A stretch of DNA of 64,000 nt from Wagnerdoeblera intermedia (GTDB lineage: Bacteria; Pseudomonadota; Alphaproteobacteria; Rhodobacterales; Rhodobacteraceae). The stretch is from NCBI RefSeq assembly GCF_042647465.1, contig NZ_JBHRVN010000008.1; one strand, 5' to 3'. Below, in pieces: positions 43,498-52,077 of this stretch. The position numbers and the translations under genes were made by a program. A model generated the notes under the pieces. That model was not told the DNA's origin, ran no database searches, and worked only from the letters and a program-made list of their open reading frames with translations. Within the stretch, counting starts at the first letter, position 1. Each line of letters begins with the position of its first letter.

Positions 43498-44679
43498 ATG
43501 GCTGTTATTGACTTTATCTCACAAAAAGCCCCCGAAATGCGGGCGGTTTTCGAAGACCTGCACCGCCATCCCGAGATCGGCTTTCAGGAAAGCCGGACCG
43601 CGGCGATCGTGGAAAAACTGCTGACCGACTGGGGCTTTGACGAGGTACACCCCGGCGTTGGCACCACCGGTGTGGTGGGCATTCTGCGCGGCAAGGGCCA
43701 GGGCAACCGACGCATCGGCCTGCGCGCCGATATGGATGCGCTGCCGATTTTGGAAGACAGCGGGCTGGCTTACGCCTCGCAGACCCCGGGCACCATGCAT
43801 GCCTGTGGCCATGACGGCCACACTACCATGCTGCTCAGTGCGGCGCAGTATCTGGCCGCCAGCCGCAATTTTGACGGCACCGCCGTCTTCATCTTCCAGC
43901 CCGCCGAAGAGGGCCTCGGCGGCGCGCGCCGGATGATCGCCGAGCAGCTCTTTGAGCGTTTCCCCTGCGACGAAGTCTACGGCATGCATAACGCGCCGAT
44001 GTCGCCGCTTGGCCGTGCGCGTCTGCGCCGGGGCCCGATGATGGCGGGGGCTGCGTTTTTTGACATTACCATCAATGGCAAAGGCGCCCATGGCGCGGCG
44101 CCGAACCTGTCGCGCGATGCCCTGGTGATCGGGGCGGAACTGGTGGGGCAGCTGCAGACGGTTGTTTCGCGCAATGTCGATCCGGTCCACCCCTGTGTGC
44201 TCAGCTGCACGCAGTTCCACACCGGCTCGGCCTATAACGTCATCCCGGGCGAGGCGAAAATCGCAGGCACCGTGCGCTATTTCAATGATGAGGTCATGGC
44301 GCTCGTTGACACCCGCATGCGCGAGCTTTGCGCCGGTCTGGCGGCAGGCCATGGCGTGAGCATTGAGATCGACATTCGCAATGTCTTTAACGTGCTGGAC
44401 AATGCGGCCGAGCCTGCCCAGGCCATGCTGGATGCCGCAGCCGAAGTCCTGGGGGCCGAAAATGTCTCGGACGACGGCCCGCTGCTGATGGGGTCGGAAG
44501 ACTTTGCCGATATGATGCGTATCGTGCCGGGCGCTTATATCAACGTCATGCACCCCGGCCCGCAGCCGGTGCACAATCCGGGCTTTGTGCTTGACCCGGA
44601 GGTGCTGCCGATCGGGGCGTCAATCTATGCCCGCGTCATTGAAAACCGCATGCCGCTGGCACGGGGGGAGGCGGCATAA
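43498..44679 (+). CDS. M20-family amidohydrolase (hippurate hydrolase/IAA-amino acid hydrolase type)
   Basis: Protein of 393 residues. HRHPEIGFQE at the N-terminus, GLRADMDALPI, the metal site HACGHDGHTTM, FQPAEEGLGGARRMI with the catalytic Glu, and the dimerisation loop GKGAHGAAPN define the amidohydrolase subgroup that splits N-acyl amino acids. The ATG at 43498 has a GAGGG site; a longer open frame starts inside the upstream ATPase gene. Its stop overlaps the next M20 gene by one base. It probably processes the imported compound in the cytoplasm. Confidence 0.9.
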   Translation: MAVIDFISQKAPEMRAVFEDLHRHPEIGFQESRTAAIVEKLLTDWGFDEVHPGVGTTGVVGILRGKGQGNRRIGLRADMDALPILEDSGLAYASQTPGTMHACGHDGHTTMLLSAAQYLAASRNFDGTAVFIFQPAEEGLGGARRMIAEQLFERFPCDEVYGMHNAPMSPLGRARLRRGPMMAGAAFFDITINGKGAHGAAPNLSRDALVIGAELVGQLQTVVSRNVDPVHPCVLSCTQFHTGSAYNVIPGEAKIAGTVRYFNDEVMALVDTRMRELCAGLAAGHGVSIEIDIRNVFNVLDNAAEPAQAMLDAAAEVLGAENVSDDGPLLMGSEDFADMMRIVPGAYINVMHPGPQPVHNPGFVLDPEVLPIGASIYARVIENRMPLARGEAA

Positions 44680-45827
44680 TGGATCATCTGTCGCTGCCCT
44701 TTGATCCGGAAGATATGCTGACCCGTCTGCGTCCCTGGATTGAGACGGAAAGCCCCACCTATGACGCCGCCGCCATGGCGCGGATGGTGAATCTGGCCGC
44801 GGCGGACTGCGCCGCCGCCGGGGCCAGCATTGAGGTGATCCCGGGCCGCCTCGGCCTTGGGCCCTCGCTGCGCGCGCGCTTCCCGCATCCTGACCAGGGC
44901 AAGCCGGGGATCCTCGTCTCGGGCCACCTTGATACCGTGCATCCCGTCGGCACCCTGACCCAAAACCCCTGGCGGCGCGAAGGCGGCCGGGTTTATGGCC
45001 CCGGCATTCAGGATATGAAGGGGGGCAATTTCGTGGCCCTCGAAGCCATGCGCCAGATCCGCCGTGCCGGTCTGCAGACGAAACTGCCGGTCACCTTCCT
45101 GCTGACGCCCGATGAGGAAATCGGCACCCCCGCCACCCGCGATCTGATTGAGCAGGAGGCGCTGCAAAGCGCCTGCGTGATCCTGCCTGAGCCCTGCGGT
45201 GCGGATCAGTCGGCCACCATCGGGCGCTTTGCGATTGCGCGTTACAATCTGGAAAGTATTGGCCGGCCCTCTCACGCAGGGGCACGCCTTGGCGAGGGAC
45301 GCTCGGCCATTGCACTGATGGCCCGCAAAATCGGCCAGATTGAGGCGCTCTCGGGCGAAGACTGCACCTTCTCGGTGGGCGTGGTCCATGCCGGGCAATG
45401 GGTGAACTGCGTCTCCTCGCGCGCAGAGGGCCAGGCCCTGTCCATGGCGAAAACCGATGCCGATCTCGAAGATGGCATCGCCCGCATGCTGGCGCTGTCG
45501 GAAACCGTCAATGATGTGGAGTTCCGCATCACCCGCGGTGTAACCCGCCCGGTCTGGCAGCCAGGTCAGGCAAAGGATCTGCAGCTCTTTGAACTGGCGC
45601 GTAAAATCGGCGCGGATCTGGGCTGGACGCTGACCCATAAACCCAATGGCGGCGGATCAGACGGCAATTTCACCGGCGCACTTGGTGTGCCGACGCTCGA
45701 TTCCACCGGCCTGCGCGGAGACGGTCTGCACACGCTGAATGAGCATGTTTTTGAGGACAGCCTTGTGGAACGCGCCCGCTATCATGCGGGGCTGTTTCTC
45801 AATATCGGCCCGGAAACCTGGGCCTGA
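44679..45827 (+). CDS. M20-family carboxypeptidase (glutamate carboxypeptidase/CPG2-like)
   Basis: Protein of 382 residues. SGHLDTVHPVG (His, Asp), GPGIQDMKGGN (Asp), TPDEEIGTPATR (catalytic Glu pair) and LPEPCGAD are the metal-site motifs; the last His is in the C-terminal LRGDGLHTLNEHV. The lid domain lies between about residues 185 and 290 (GRPSHAGARLGEGRSA). It is coupled to the preceding amidohydrolase by a one-base overlap. The last 29 bases overlap the convergent DoxX gene. Release of a C-terminal glutamate-like residue is the usual activity of this subgroup. Confidence 0.88.
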   Translation: MDHLSLPFDPEDMLTRLRPWIETESPTYDAAAMARMVNLAAADCAAAGASIEVIPGRLGLGPSLRARFPHPDQGKPGILVSGHLDTVHPVGTLTQNPWRREGGRVYGPGIQDMKGGNFVALEAMRQIRRAGLQTKLPVTFLLTPDEEIGTPATRDLIEQEALQSACVILPEPCGADQSATIGRFAIARYNLESIGRPSHAGARLGEGRSAIALMARKIGQIEALSGEDCTFSVGVVHAGQWVNCVSSRAEGQALSMAKTDADLEDGIARMLALSETVNDVEFRITRGVTRPVWQPGQAKDLQLFELARKIGADLGWTLTHKPNGGGSDGNFTGALGVPTLDSTGLRGDGLHTLNEHVFEDSLVERARYHAGLFLNIGPETWA

Positions 45828-46239
45828 GCGATCCTGTCGGAGACAGCCGCGCGGATCCCCGACCTGCGCGGTTGTCCATGGCAAAAGCCCCTGGCCCGTG
45901 GGTGACCAGCAGCAAAAATACAAAGCAGAACAGGATCGCCGCATCGCCGCCGTTGGCCACCGGATAAAAGCTCTGCGGCGCATGGGCGATGAAATAGGCC
46001 GCCGCCATATGGCCTGAAAGCACAAAGGCCACCGGGCGGGTAAAGAGCCCGATGATGATCAAGATCCCGCCCACAACCTCAAGGATCCCCGAGGTCAGCG
46101 CCATGGCGTTGAGGGTTTCGGGACCAGGAATGGGAAAGCTGAAGAGCTTTTGGGTGCCATGGGCGAAGTACAAAAGACCCGCGATGATGCGCAACGCCGC
46201 CAGCGTATAGGGCCGCAGACTGTCAAGTTGAGTAAACAT
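45799..46239 (-). CDS. DoxX-family membrane protein
   Basis: Inner-membrane protein of 146 residues with four hydrophobic segments. The N-terminal LRIIAGLLYFAHGTQKLF and GGILIIIGLFTRPVAFVL match the DoxX/YphA pattern. The C-terminal 25 residues are basic and soluble and run 29 bases into the convergent M20 gene. The DoxX role is poorly defined (redox balance or thiosulfate:quinone oxidoreductase subunit). Nothing in the surrounding cluster explains its presence. Confidence 0.85.
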   Translation of the reverse strand: MFTQLDSLRPYTLAALRIIAGLLYFAHGTQKLFSFPIPGPETLNAMALTSGILEVVGGILIIIGLFTRPVAFVLSGHMAAAYFIAHAPQSFYPVANGGDAAILFCFVFLLLVTHGPGAFAMDNRAGRGSARLSPTGSLRPRFPGRY

Positions 46240-46412
46240 CTCAAAAATCCCTTAAACTGCACTCAACTCAGCCTGCGCGGCTTTCGGGAGTCCCGCAAGA
46301 AATATTGCTAAACCGGCACCCTTTGCCTGCGCGCGGCGAAAAGCTGTTGCCAAAGCGCCCCGCAGAGCGGTTGACTGCGCCATCCACCCGTCCCCCCTGC
46401 AGGAGAACCCCG

Positions 46413-48029
46413 ATGCCGGTCGACACGCTCATTACCCATGGCCGCATCTGGCTGGGCAAAGACGATGGTTTTGCCGAAAGCCTCGCCATTTCAGACGGTA
46501 AAGTGCTGGCCAGCGGCACCACGGCGCAGATGGAAGCCCTGGCAGGCCCTGCCACCCGGCGGATTGATCTGGCCGGACGTTTCGCCATGCCCGGAGTTTG
46601 CGAGGCCCATGCCCACTTAAGCAGCTATGGTGTGGGTCTGCTGCGCGATGTCGACGTCAGCCCCGACAGGGTAAGCGATATGGCGGGCCTGCTTGACCGG
46701 ATCCGCGCGCGTGCGGCGCAGACGCCAAAGGGCGGCTGGGTTCTGGCCCGCGGCTATGACCACACGCGCCTTGCCGAAAACCGCCACCCCCACCGGAGCG
46801 AGTTGGATGCCGCGGCCCCCGATCACCTCGTCTGGCTCACGCGGACCTGTGGCCATATGGCGGTGGCCTCTTCGGCGGTGCTGGCGCAGGCCGGGATTGG
46901 CCACAACACCCCCGATCCTGACGGCGGCAGTATTGCGCGCGACGCCCAGGGGCTGACGGGCCTTCTGGCTGAAAACGCGCGGTTTCCGGTCATGGCGCTG
47001 CTGCCAGAGCTGACAGTGGCGGACTATGTGGCCGGGATTGAGGCCGGGGGCCAGGATATGCTGCGCTACGGCATCACCTCGCATATGGACGCCGGGGTCG
47101 GCATGACCAGCGGCATGACCGAGCTTCTTGCCTATCAGGAGGCCGAGGCCACGGGCCGGCTGCCCCTGCGCAGCACGCTCTGCCTGATGGGCGATAAAGA
47201 TGTGAATATTTTTGACGAAGCCCGGGCCGCGGGCCTTAAGCCGCAGTCGGGCAGCGATATGCTGCGCTACGGGCCGGTCAAGTTTTTTACTGACGGCTCA
47301 GCGGGCGGCTATACCGCGGCCATGTCGCGCCCCTATGAGGGGACGACTTCGACCGGGCTCTTTTGCCTGAGCGATGCGGAATGCGACGCGCTTGCGCGGC
47401 GGGTGCATGATGCGGGCTTTCAGATGGCCATCCATGCCATCGGCGATGCCGCCATTGAGCAGGTGCTCAACGCCATGGAGCGCGCCCAGACGGCCAACCC
47501 CCGCGAAGATGCCCGCCACCGCATTGAGCATTGTGGCTGGCTGAGCGCCGCGCAGATGGCCCGCATGGCGCGGATGGGCGTTTGGCCCGCCCCGCAGCCC
47601 ACCTTTATGTATTATTTCGGCGAGAATTATCTGCAGGCTCTGGGGCCGGAACGTTCGGCCTTTGCCTATCCCATGCGGGCCTTCGTCGATGCGGGGCTGA
47701 ACCCTTCGGCCTCCAGCGACTGCCCGGTCACCCCCATGAACCCCTTTGCGGGCATCGCCAATATGGTGACGCGCAAAACCCGGACCGGCGTGGTCATCGG
47801 CCCCGATCAGCGGCTGACCATGGCCGAGGCGCTGCACTGCTATACCGCGGCCGGGGCCTTTGCCACCCATGATGAGGAGCGCCGGGGCCGTCTGGTGCCG
47901 GGGCAGTTTGCCGATCTTGCGGTGCTGTCGCAGGATCTGTTTACGGCAGAGCCGGAAAGCATCGCTGCGACCACCTGTGTGATGACGGTGCTCGGCGGTG
48001 AGGTGGTCTGGCGGGCCGAGGGGGTTTAA
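46413..48029 (+). CDS. Amidohydrolase family 3 (YtcJ-like) metal-dependent hydrolase
   Basis: Protein of 538 residues. The N-terminal beta-sandwich (LITHGRIWLGKDDGFAES) leads to the metal motif CEAHAHLSSYG, where H-x-H binds zinc. KFFTDGSAGGYTA, AIHAIGDAAIEQVL and RIEHCGWL carry further His and Asp ligands, and ASSDCPVTPMNPF the last Asp. The ATG at 46413 follows AGGAGA. This group includes deaminases and N-acyl or exo-amide hydrolases of broad specificity. It ends tail-to-tail with the penicillin acylase gene (4-base overlap). Confidence 0.88.
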   Translation: MPVDTLITHGRIWLGKDDGFAESLAISDGKVLASGTTAQMEALAGPATRRIDLAGRFAMPGVCEAHAHLSSYGVGLLRDVDVSPDRVSDMAGLLDRIRARAAQTPKGGWVLARGYDHTRLAENRHPHRSELDAAAPDHLVWLTRTCGHMAVASSAVLAQAGIGHNTPDPDGGSIARDAQGLTGLLAENARFPVMALLPELTVADYVAGIEAGGQDMLRYGITSHMDAGVGMTSGMTELLAYQEAEATGRLPLRSTLCLMGDKDVNIFDEARAAGLKPQSGSDMLRYGPVKFFTDGSAGGYTAAMSRPYEGTTSTGLFCLSDAECDALARRVHDAGFQMAIHAIGDAAIEQVLNAMERAQTANPREDARHRIEHCGWLSAAQMARMARMGVWPAPQPTFMYYFGENYLQALGPERSAFAYPMRAFVDAGLNPSASSDCPVTPMNPFAGIANMVTRKTRTGVVIGPDQRLTMAEALHCYTAAGAFATHDEERRGRLVPGQFADLAVLSQDLFTAEPESIAATTCVMTVLGGEVVWRAEGV

Positions 48030-50386
48030 CCCCCCGGCTGCAGCACCAGGCGATGGGCCGTTGCCGCCTCGACCGCCGCCTCGGAGTAGAGGAACGGCAC
48101 ATATTCGCCCCGTGACCAGGCCTCAAAGAGGTTGCTGTAATAGGGGCTGCGCCGGTCGCCGGACTGGCCAGGCGCGTTGATGGCGAAGGAATTGTCCCAG
48201 TCGCCCACATCGAGCACAAACCGCACCGAGGCCCCGGTGACCACGCGAAAGTCCCCGTCGCGCCAAGCGGCATGCATGACGGTGGCCCCCGATCCGGGCT
48301 TGGGCAGCGGGCCAATATCGCCCGCCCCGCGCCCGCTCTCCCCCAAAGCGCGCGAGAGCGGGTGCTCAAAATAGGCGTGGTGCAGATCGCCCCATTTCCA
48401 GCGGGTCATATCGGGGCCAAAGCGGCCTTGCAGATCCGCAAGTGCGGCGGCAAGAGTGTCGCGCAGCACCTGGTCACGCCCGGCCAGGGGATCGGTGCCA
48501 AAAGCCGCCCCCGGGGCTTCCAGCGCCCGCAGCATGCCTTCCACATCACCTGGATACATCAGGGCACGCAGCGCCGGATCGGCGACAAAAAGGGCGAAAA
48601 GCGCGGGTTTCAGGTGGGAATGGAGCCAGACTTCCTGCAAAAGCGCAGCCGCGCTGTCGATCGTCATACGCGCGTCCCAGCCCAGCAGCAGCGCCCGCGC
48701 CGCGGCCAGATCCGGCCCGGTATCGAGGCCCGCCAGCAGCGCCTGCAGCCTTTGTGCCGGACGCGACAGGGTGTCAGTCTGTAGCGCGCGGCTCTCAGCC
48801 GGGGTATGGGCAGTGGTTGCGTCGAGCACCTGATGGATCCGCTCTGCCCGGCAGTTTTCCAGCCATTCATAGCCGATCTGCCCGCCGCCGCCCGGATGAT
48901 CCTGCGGGATGTTATATTCATTGGCCGACATCACATAGCCCCGCGCCGGATTGACCATGGCGGGCATCTGATCGAGCGGCACGATCCCCGCCCATTCGTA
49001 ACTGCCGTCCCCCGGCACGGGGGTCAGCCCGTCCCACTCCGGCCGGATCGGCGTGAAGCCATAGGGCAGCCAGGCAATGGTGCCGGAGGTATCGGCATAG
49101 ACATGGTTCATCGCCGGGGCGCCAAAGCGGGCAATGCCCTGACGGTATTCCTCAAAGCCGCGTGCGCGCATGGTTGAGACCCCGGCCAGATAGGCACAGG
49201 TTCCCGGCTGCCACCAGACCGAGCGCAGCGCAAAGGCGCGGTTCTGCGCCGGCTCGGCCAGCAGAACCGGTCCGTGACGGGTAAAGAGCAGCTCATGCGT
49301 CTCGGCCGCATGGCCGCGGATCTCAAAGACCTCCGGGACCACCTCCATCTCTTCCCAGGTATCGGCAAAGCGGTACTGCCGCGGTGCCTCCGGGTTTGTC
49401 TGATAGACGTAAATATCTTCCTGGTCCGAGCCGAAAATCGTCGCTGTAAAGGCGCAGGTGCCGTTGTGACCCATGCAGATGCCGGGGGCGGCCGGCTCGC
49501 CCGTGCCGATCACGTTAAACTCAGGGGTTGTCAGATGCACCAGATAGCGCAGGGCGGGCACGGCATGCTGGCGGTGCGGGTCGCCCGCAATGACCGGCCG
49601 ACCGGTGGCGGTGCGGCTGCCCGCCACCGCCCAGTTGTTGGAGCCCGTCCAGGCCGCATCGGCCACCACTTCGGCCAGGCTGTTGACGCGGCGCCATTTT
49701 CCCGCCTCGGCGCGGGTGGCCTCGAGCCGGCCCGGATCAAAACTGACCCCCGCTGTGGCCAGTTTGAACACATCGAGCACCGCCAGAGGCACGGTCGCGG
49801 TATCAAGGCCCGCGGGCACCTCGGGGGTATGGGCGGGCTCAATGTTTTTGCGCAAAAGATCCGCCTCGGTCGTGGCGCCCTGCAGGATGACACAGCGCAG
49901 CACCTCGGAGATCGCATTGCGGGTCAGCGCGTGGCTGCGAATGCGCACAACATCCTCGGCCCGCCACATCTCGGGGGCCGAGCCGGTCAGCGCAAATTCT
50001 TCCGGCAGACGCTCCGGCAGGGCGCAGGCCCAGGTGATCCAGGCATTGATCCCGGCCACGAAAGCCTCACAAATCTCCTGCATATCATCAGCATAGGCGC
50101 GGTATTCGGTCTCGAGATCGCCGCGATAGAGGAAAGCGCGCGAGGCGATATCCTGTTCCAGAAACCCCGGCCCGAAGGAGGCCGCCAGCCGCCCCAGCCC
50201 GCGTTTGCGCCACAGATCCATCTGCCACAAACGATCGCGTGCGGCGTTAAAGCCCTGCAGGAAAAAGCCGTCGCGGGCCGATTGCGCGGTCAGATGCGCA
50301 ATGCCCCAGCGGTCAATGCGGATCTCCGCCCCGGCCTGAAGGCCAGGGATCGTCAGGGTTTCGCTGGGGGGCAGAAAATCTTTCAT
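48026..50386 (-). CDS. Penicillin acylase family protein (S45 N-terminal nucleophile hydrolase)
   Basis: Protein of 786 residues expected to hydrolyse an acyl-amide bond. The mature beta-chain should begin at the serine of T-G-S-N-N-W-A-V-A (about residue 248). The alpha-chain motif GFFLQGFNAARDRLWQMDL and the beta-chain motifs AGDPHRQ and GHNGTCAFTAT agree with the family. The start at 50386 is where homology begins; no signal peptide is found there or in the longer frame, so the enzyme seems cytoplasmic, unlike classical periplasmic penicillin G acylases. Its place beside amide-hydrolysing enzymes suggests N-acyl amides or homoserine-lactone-like substrates. Confidence 0.88.
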   Translation of the reverse strand: MKDFLPPSETLTIPGLQAGAEIRIDRWGIAHLTAQSARDGFFLQGFNAARDRLWQMDLWRKRGLGRLAASFGPGFLEQDIASRAFLYRGDLETEYRAYADDMQEICEAFVAGINAWITWACALPERLPEEFALTGSAPEMWRAEDVVRIRSHALTRNAISEVLRCVILQGATTEADLLRKNIEPAHTPEVPAGLDTATVPLAVLDVFKLATAGVSFDPGRLEATRAEAGKWRRVNSLAEVVADAAWTGSNNWAVAGSRTATGRPVIAGDPHRQHAVPALRYLVHLTTPEFNVIGTGEPAAPGICMGHNGTCAFTATIFGSDQEDIYVYQTNPEAPRQYRFADTWEEMEVVPEVFEIRGHAAETHELLFTRHGPVLLAEPAQNRAFALRSVWWQPGTCAYLAGVSTMRARGFEEYRQGIARFGAPAMNHVYADTSGTIAWLPYGFTPIRPEWDGLTPVPGDGSYEWAGIVPLDQMPAMVNPARGYVMSANEYNIPQDHPGGGGQIGYEWLENCRAERIHQVLDATTAHTPAESRALQTDTLSRPAQRLQALLAGLDTGPDLAAARALLLGWDARMTIDSAAALLQEVWLHSHLKPALFALFVADPALRALMYPGDVEGMLRALEAPGAAFGTDPLAGRDQVLRDTLAAALADLQGRFGPDMTRWKWGDLHHAYFEHPLSRALGESGRGAGDIGPLPKPGSGATVMHAAWRDGDFRVVTGASVRFVLDVGDWDNSFAINAPGQSGDRRSPYYSNLFEAWSRGEYVPFLYSEAAVEAATAHRLVLQPGG

Positions 50387-50595
50387 CGCAGGCCGCTCTC
50401 CGACTGTGACAGGCCGCACCCGGACGGGGGGCCACCAGATCCCCTTTGGGGGCAGGGCTATCAAGGCGCAAAGCCAGGCCCGCGGCAATGATAAATCAAC
50501 GCAGGCGCTGCAGGGGGCTGGTCGCGCCTGAAAGCTGTGCAAAGAACCGCCCGCCCTGCCGGCGGGCGATCCCTTTCTGCAGCGAAAACGGGGGC

Positions 50596-50865
50596 TCAGC
50601 CCTCGTGACGCGCCTTTGCCTTTTTCAGCTCATGCCGGGCGATGCCGCGCAGATGCACCTCATCAGGGCCGTCAATGAACCGCAGTGCGCGGCCCCAGGT
50701 CCAGAGGTAAGACAGGGGCGTGTCGGGTGTTAAGCCTTTGGCGCCATAGACCTGAATCGCGCGGTCGAGCACCGATGTCTGCAGCCGTGCCGCCGCCACT
50801 TTGATTTCCGAAACCAGCACATGGGCGGCCTTATTGCCCTGGGTGTCCATCAGCCAGGAGGTGTA
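50596..50865 (-). pseudogene. Acyl-CoA dehydrogenase, C-terminal fragment
   Basis: About 88 residues from TSWLMDTQGNKAAH to the stop, including AAARLQTSVLDRAIQVYGAKG and RFIDGPDEVHLRGIAR. These are the last helices of an acyl-CoA dehydrogenase of the phosphotransferase-linked (ACAD10/11-like) or medium-chain type. The 5' part has been replaced by the IS5-type sequence at about 50866, and no matching N-terminal part occurs elsewhere in the window. The junction lies next to a short dyad (CCTGAAC...GTTCAGG, 50872-50890) that may be an IS end. Confidence 0.8.
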
Positions 50866-50885
50866 GTTGGTCCTGAACAAAGCGT

Positions 50886-51437
50886 TCAGGAAGCAATAGC
50901 CCTTTGAGATCGCGGGTTTTCCATTGCTGCAGTTACCCAAATGGCCGCCATGATATAGGCAAGCCAAAGTCTGAGATGGGCAAGGATCTTGCGGATATTG
51001 TGGCCGCAGGCGCAAAGGACCGCGAAGATGGCGTCTCCGGTGGCGCCTTTCAGGGGGCATCGGCTGAGGCGGCCATCGGTTTTCATATGGCCGATTTCAG
51101 GCTCGATGGCGCTGCGGCGGCGGAGATCGGCGATGAGCTTTGGTGTCAAGCCGCGCCGCGTGCCGCTGATCAGGACACGGGTTTTGGTCTCGCCGTGACC
51201 ACGGTAACCGCGATCGACGACTGCCAGTTCCGGGCGCTGATCGGTGAGGATTTCGACCTGTTCTAAGGCCTCGCGCAGCGTATGGCCGTCATAGGGATTG
51301 CCAGCGAAGCTGCGCATGCCGAGGATGAAGCCCTCATCCAGGCTGGTGGCGATGCTGACCTTGCAGCCGAACTCATAGCGTACCCGCGCCTTGCCTTTGG
51401 CGATGCAGTCCACTTCGGGCGCGTGCAGGGCATAGCC
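50886..51437 (-). pseudogene. IS5-family transposase, C-terminal remnant
   Basis: The fragment runs from YALHAPEVDCIAKGKAR to a natural stop. It includes YEFGCKVSIATS, NPYDGHTLREALEQ, VVDRGYRGHG with the second catalytic Asp, and the Glu region RSAIEPEIGHMKTDGRL. The N-terminal half with the first Asp is missing; the 5' boundary near 51437 cuts into a phage lysis gene. The open frame begins by chance at 51413. The remnant joins the prophage on one side and the broken acyl-CoA dehydrogenase on the other. Confidence 0.85.
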
Positions 51438-51598
51438 TCTTCAATTTGACGCGCGCGCGCATGGTCCTCTTCTTTCTGCTTTTGAGTCGTGTCCGAGATG
51501 CCGGAGCTACGCCCCGCGCGATGAATGCCGATTGCCGCCGCCAGAACGGCCCCCACAGCCGCGAGCCACGGCCAGACAGTTAAGAGTAGCGCCCGCAT
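51438..51598 (-). pseudogene. Spanin/Rz-like phage membrane protein, truncated by IS5 remnant
   Basis: About 54 residues survive. There is an N-terminal membrane segment (LLLTVWPWLAAVGAVLAAAI) followed by a charged helix (QKQKEEDHARARQIEEA), the layout of small phage inner-membrane spanins. It overlaps the upstream gene by one base (TGA/ATG). The frame then enters the IS5 transposase sequence in the wrong register. Confidence 0.55.
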
Positions 51599-51876
51599 CA
51601 TTTGGCCCGTGGATTGAGCGTGTAGGGCCGCACAGAGCCTGCGCGCTGCTGCGCGATGATGAGGGCGAAGAGCGGCGACATACGCAGCATCCAGCCCTCG
51701 ATAACCACCACGTCGAGGCCGAGCATCCAGCCCGCCAGCGTGGCGACCGGCGGCACCAGTTGAGGATCTGAAAAAACTGCCGCCGCGAGCCATGTGACGA
51801 CATCGAGGACAATGAGCAGGGAAGGGAGGATGCCGAGCCAGAAGCTGCGGGTCCGCCCGATAAAGATCGGTCGCAT
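51598..51876 (-). CDS. Small phage membrane protein, possible holin
   Basis: Ninety-two residues with two to three hydrophobic segments (FWLGILPSLLIVLDVVTWLA, then LVPPVATLAGWMLGLDVVVI, then MSPLFALIIA). It sits between the short Acb2-like gene and the truncated spanin-like gene, in the usual lysis-cassette position. Its start lies three bases after the upstream stop. A holin role is inferred from size, topology and place only. Confidence 0.55.
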   Translation of the reverse strand: MRPIFIGRTRSFWLGILPSLLIVLDVVTWLAAAVFSDPQLVPPVATLAGWMLGLDVVVIEGWMLRMSPLFALIIAQQRAGSVRPYTLNPRAK

Positions 51877-51879
51877 GGA

Positions 51880-52074
51880 TCAGACCTCCTTTGCCACCAG
51901 GGCGCGCACAGCGGCATCCTTGGCTTCGAGCAGTTTGCGCAGGGCAACGGTGCGCTCCGGGTTGCGGGGCAGGGTGTCCACGATCTGCTGGGCGAGATCC
52001 CCGAAGGGCTTGCTCACGGCCTGCAGGTGCGGGGGCAGATGGGCCCAGGCGAAGAATTGGAGGATATGCTCCAT
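51880..52074 (-). CDS. Short phage protein resembling Acb2/Tad1-type cyclic-nucleotide sponges
   Basis: Sixty-four residues: a helical hairpin with FFAWAHLPPHLQAVSKPF, then TLPRNPERTVALRKLLEAKD and AAVRAL. This H-L-P-x-H-L-Q...S-K-P-F...N-P-E-R...L-R-K-L-L-E-A-K-D-A-A-V-R pattern is, from memory, that of short phage proteins annotated as Acb2/Tad1 hairpin-domain proteins. Characterised members bind CBASS or Thoeris signal nucleotides and block abortive defence. It lies within the prophage lysis genes, directly after the endolysin gene with three bases between. The family call is by motif recall, not by alignment. Confidence 0.65.
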   Translation of the reverse strand: MEHILQFFAWAHLPPHLQAVSKPFGDLAQQIVDTLPRNPERTVALRKLLEAKDAAVRALVAKEV

Positions 52075-52077
52075 GGG

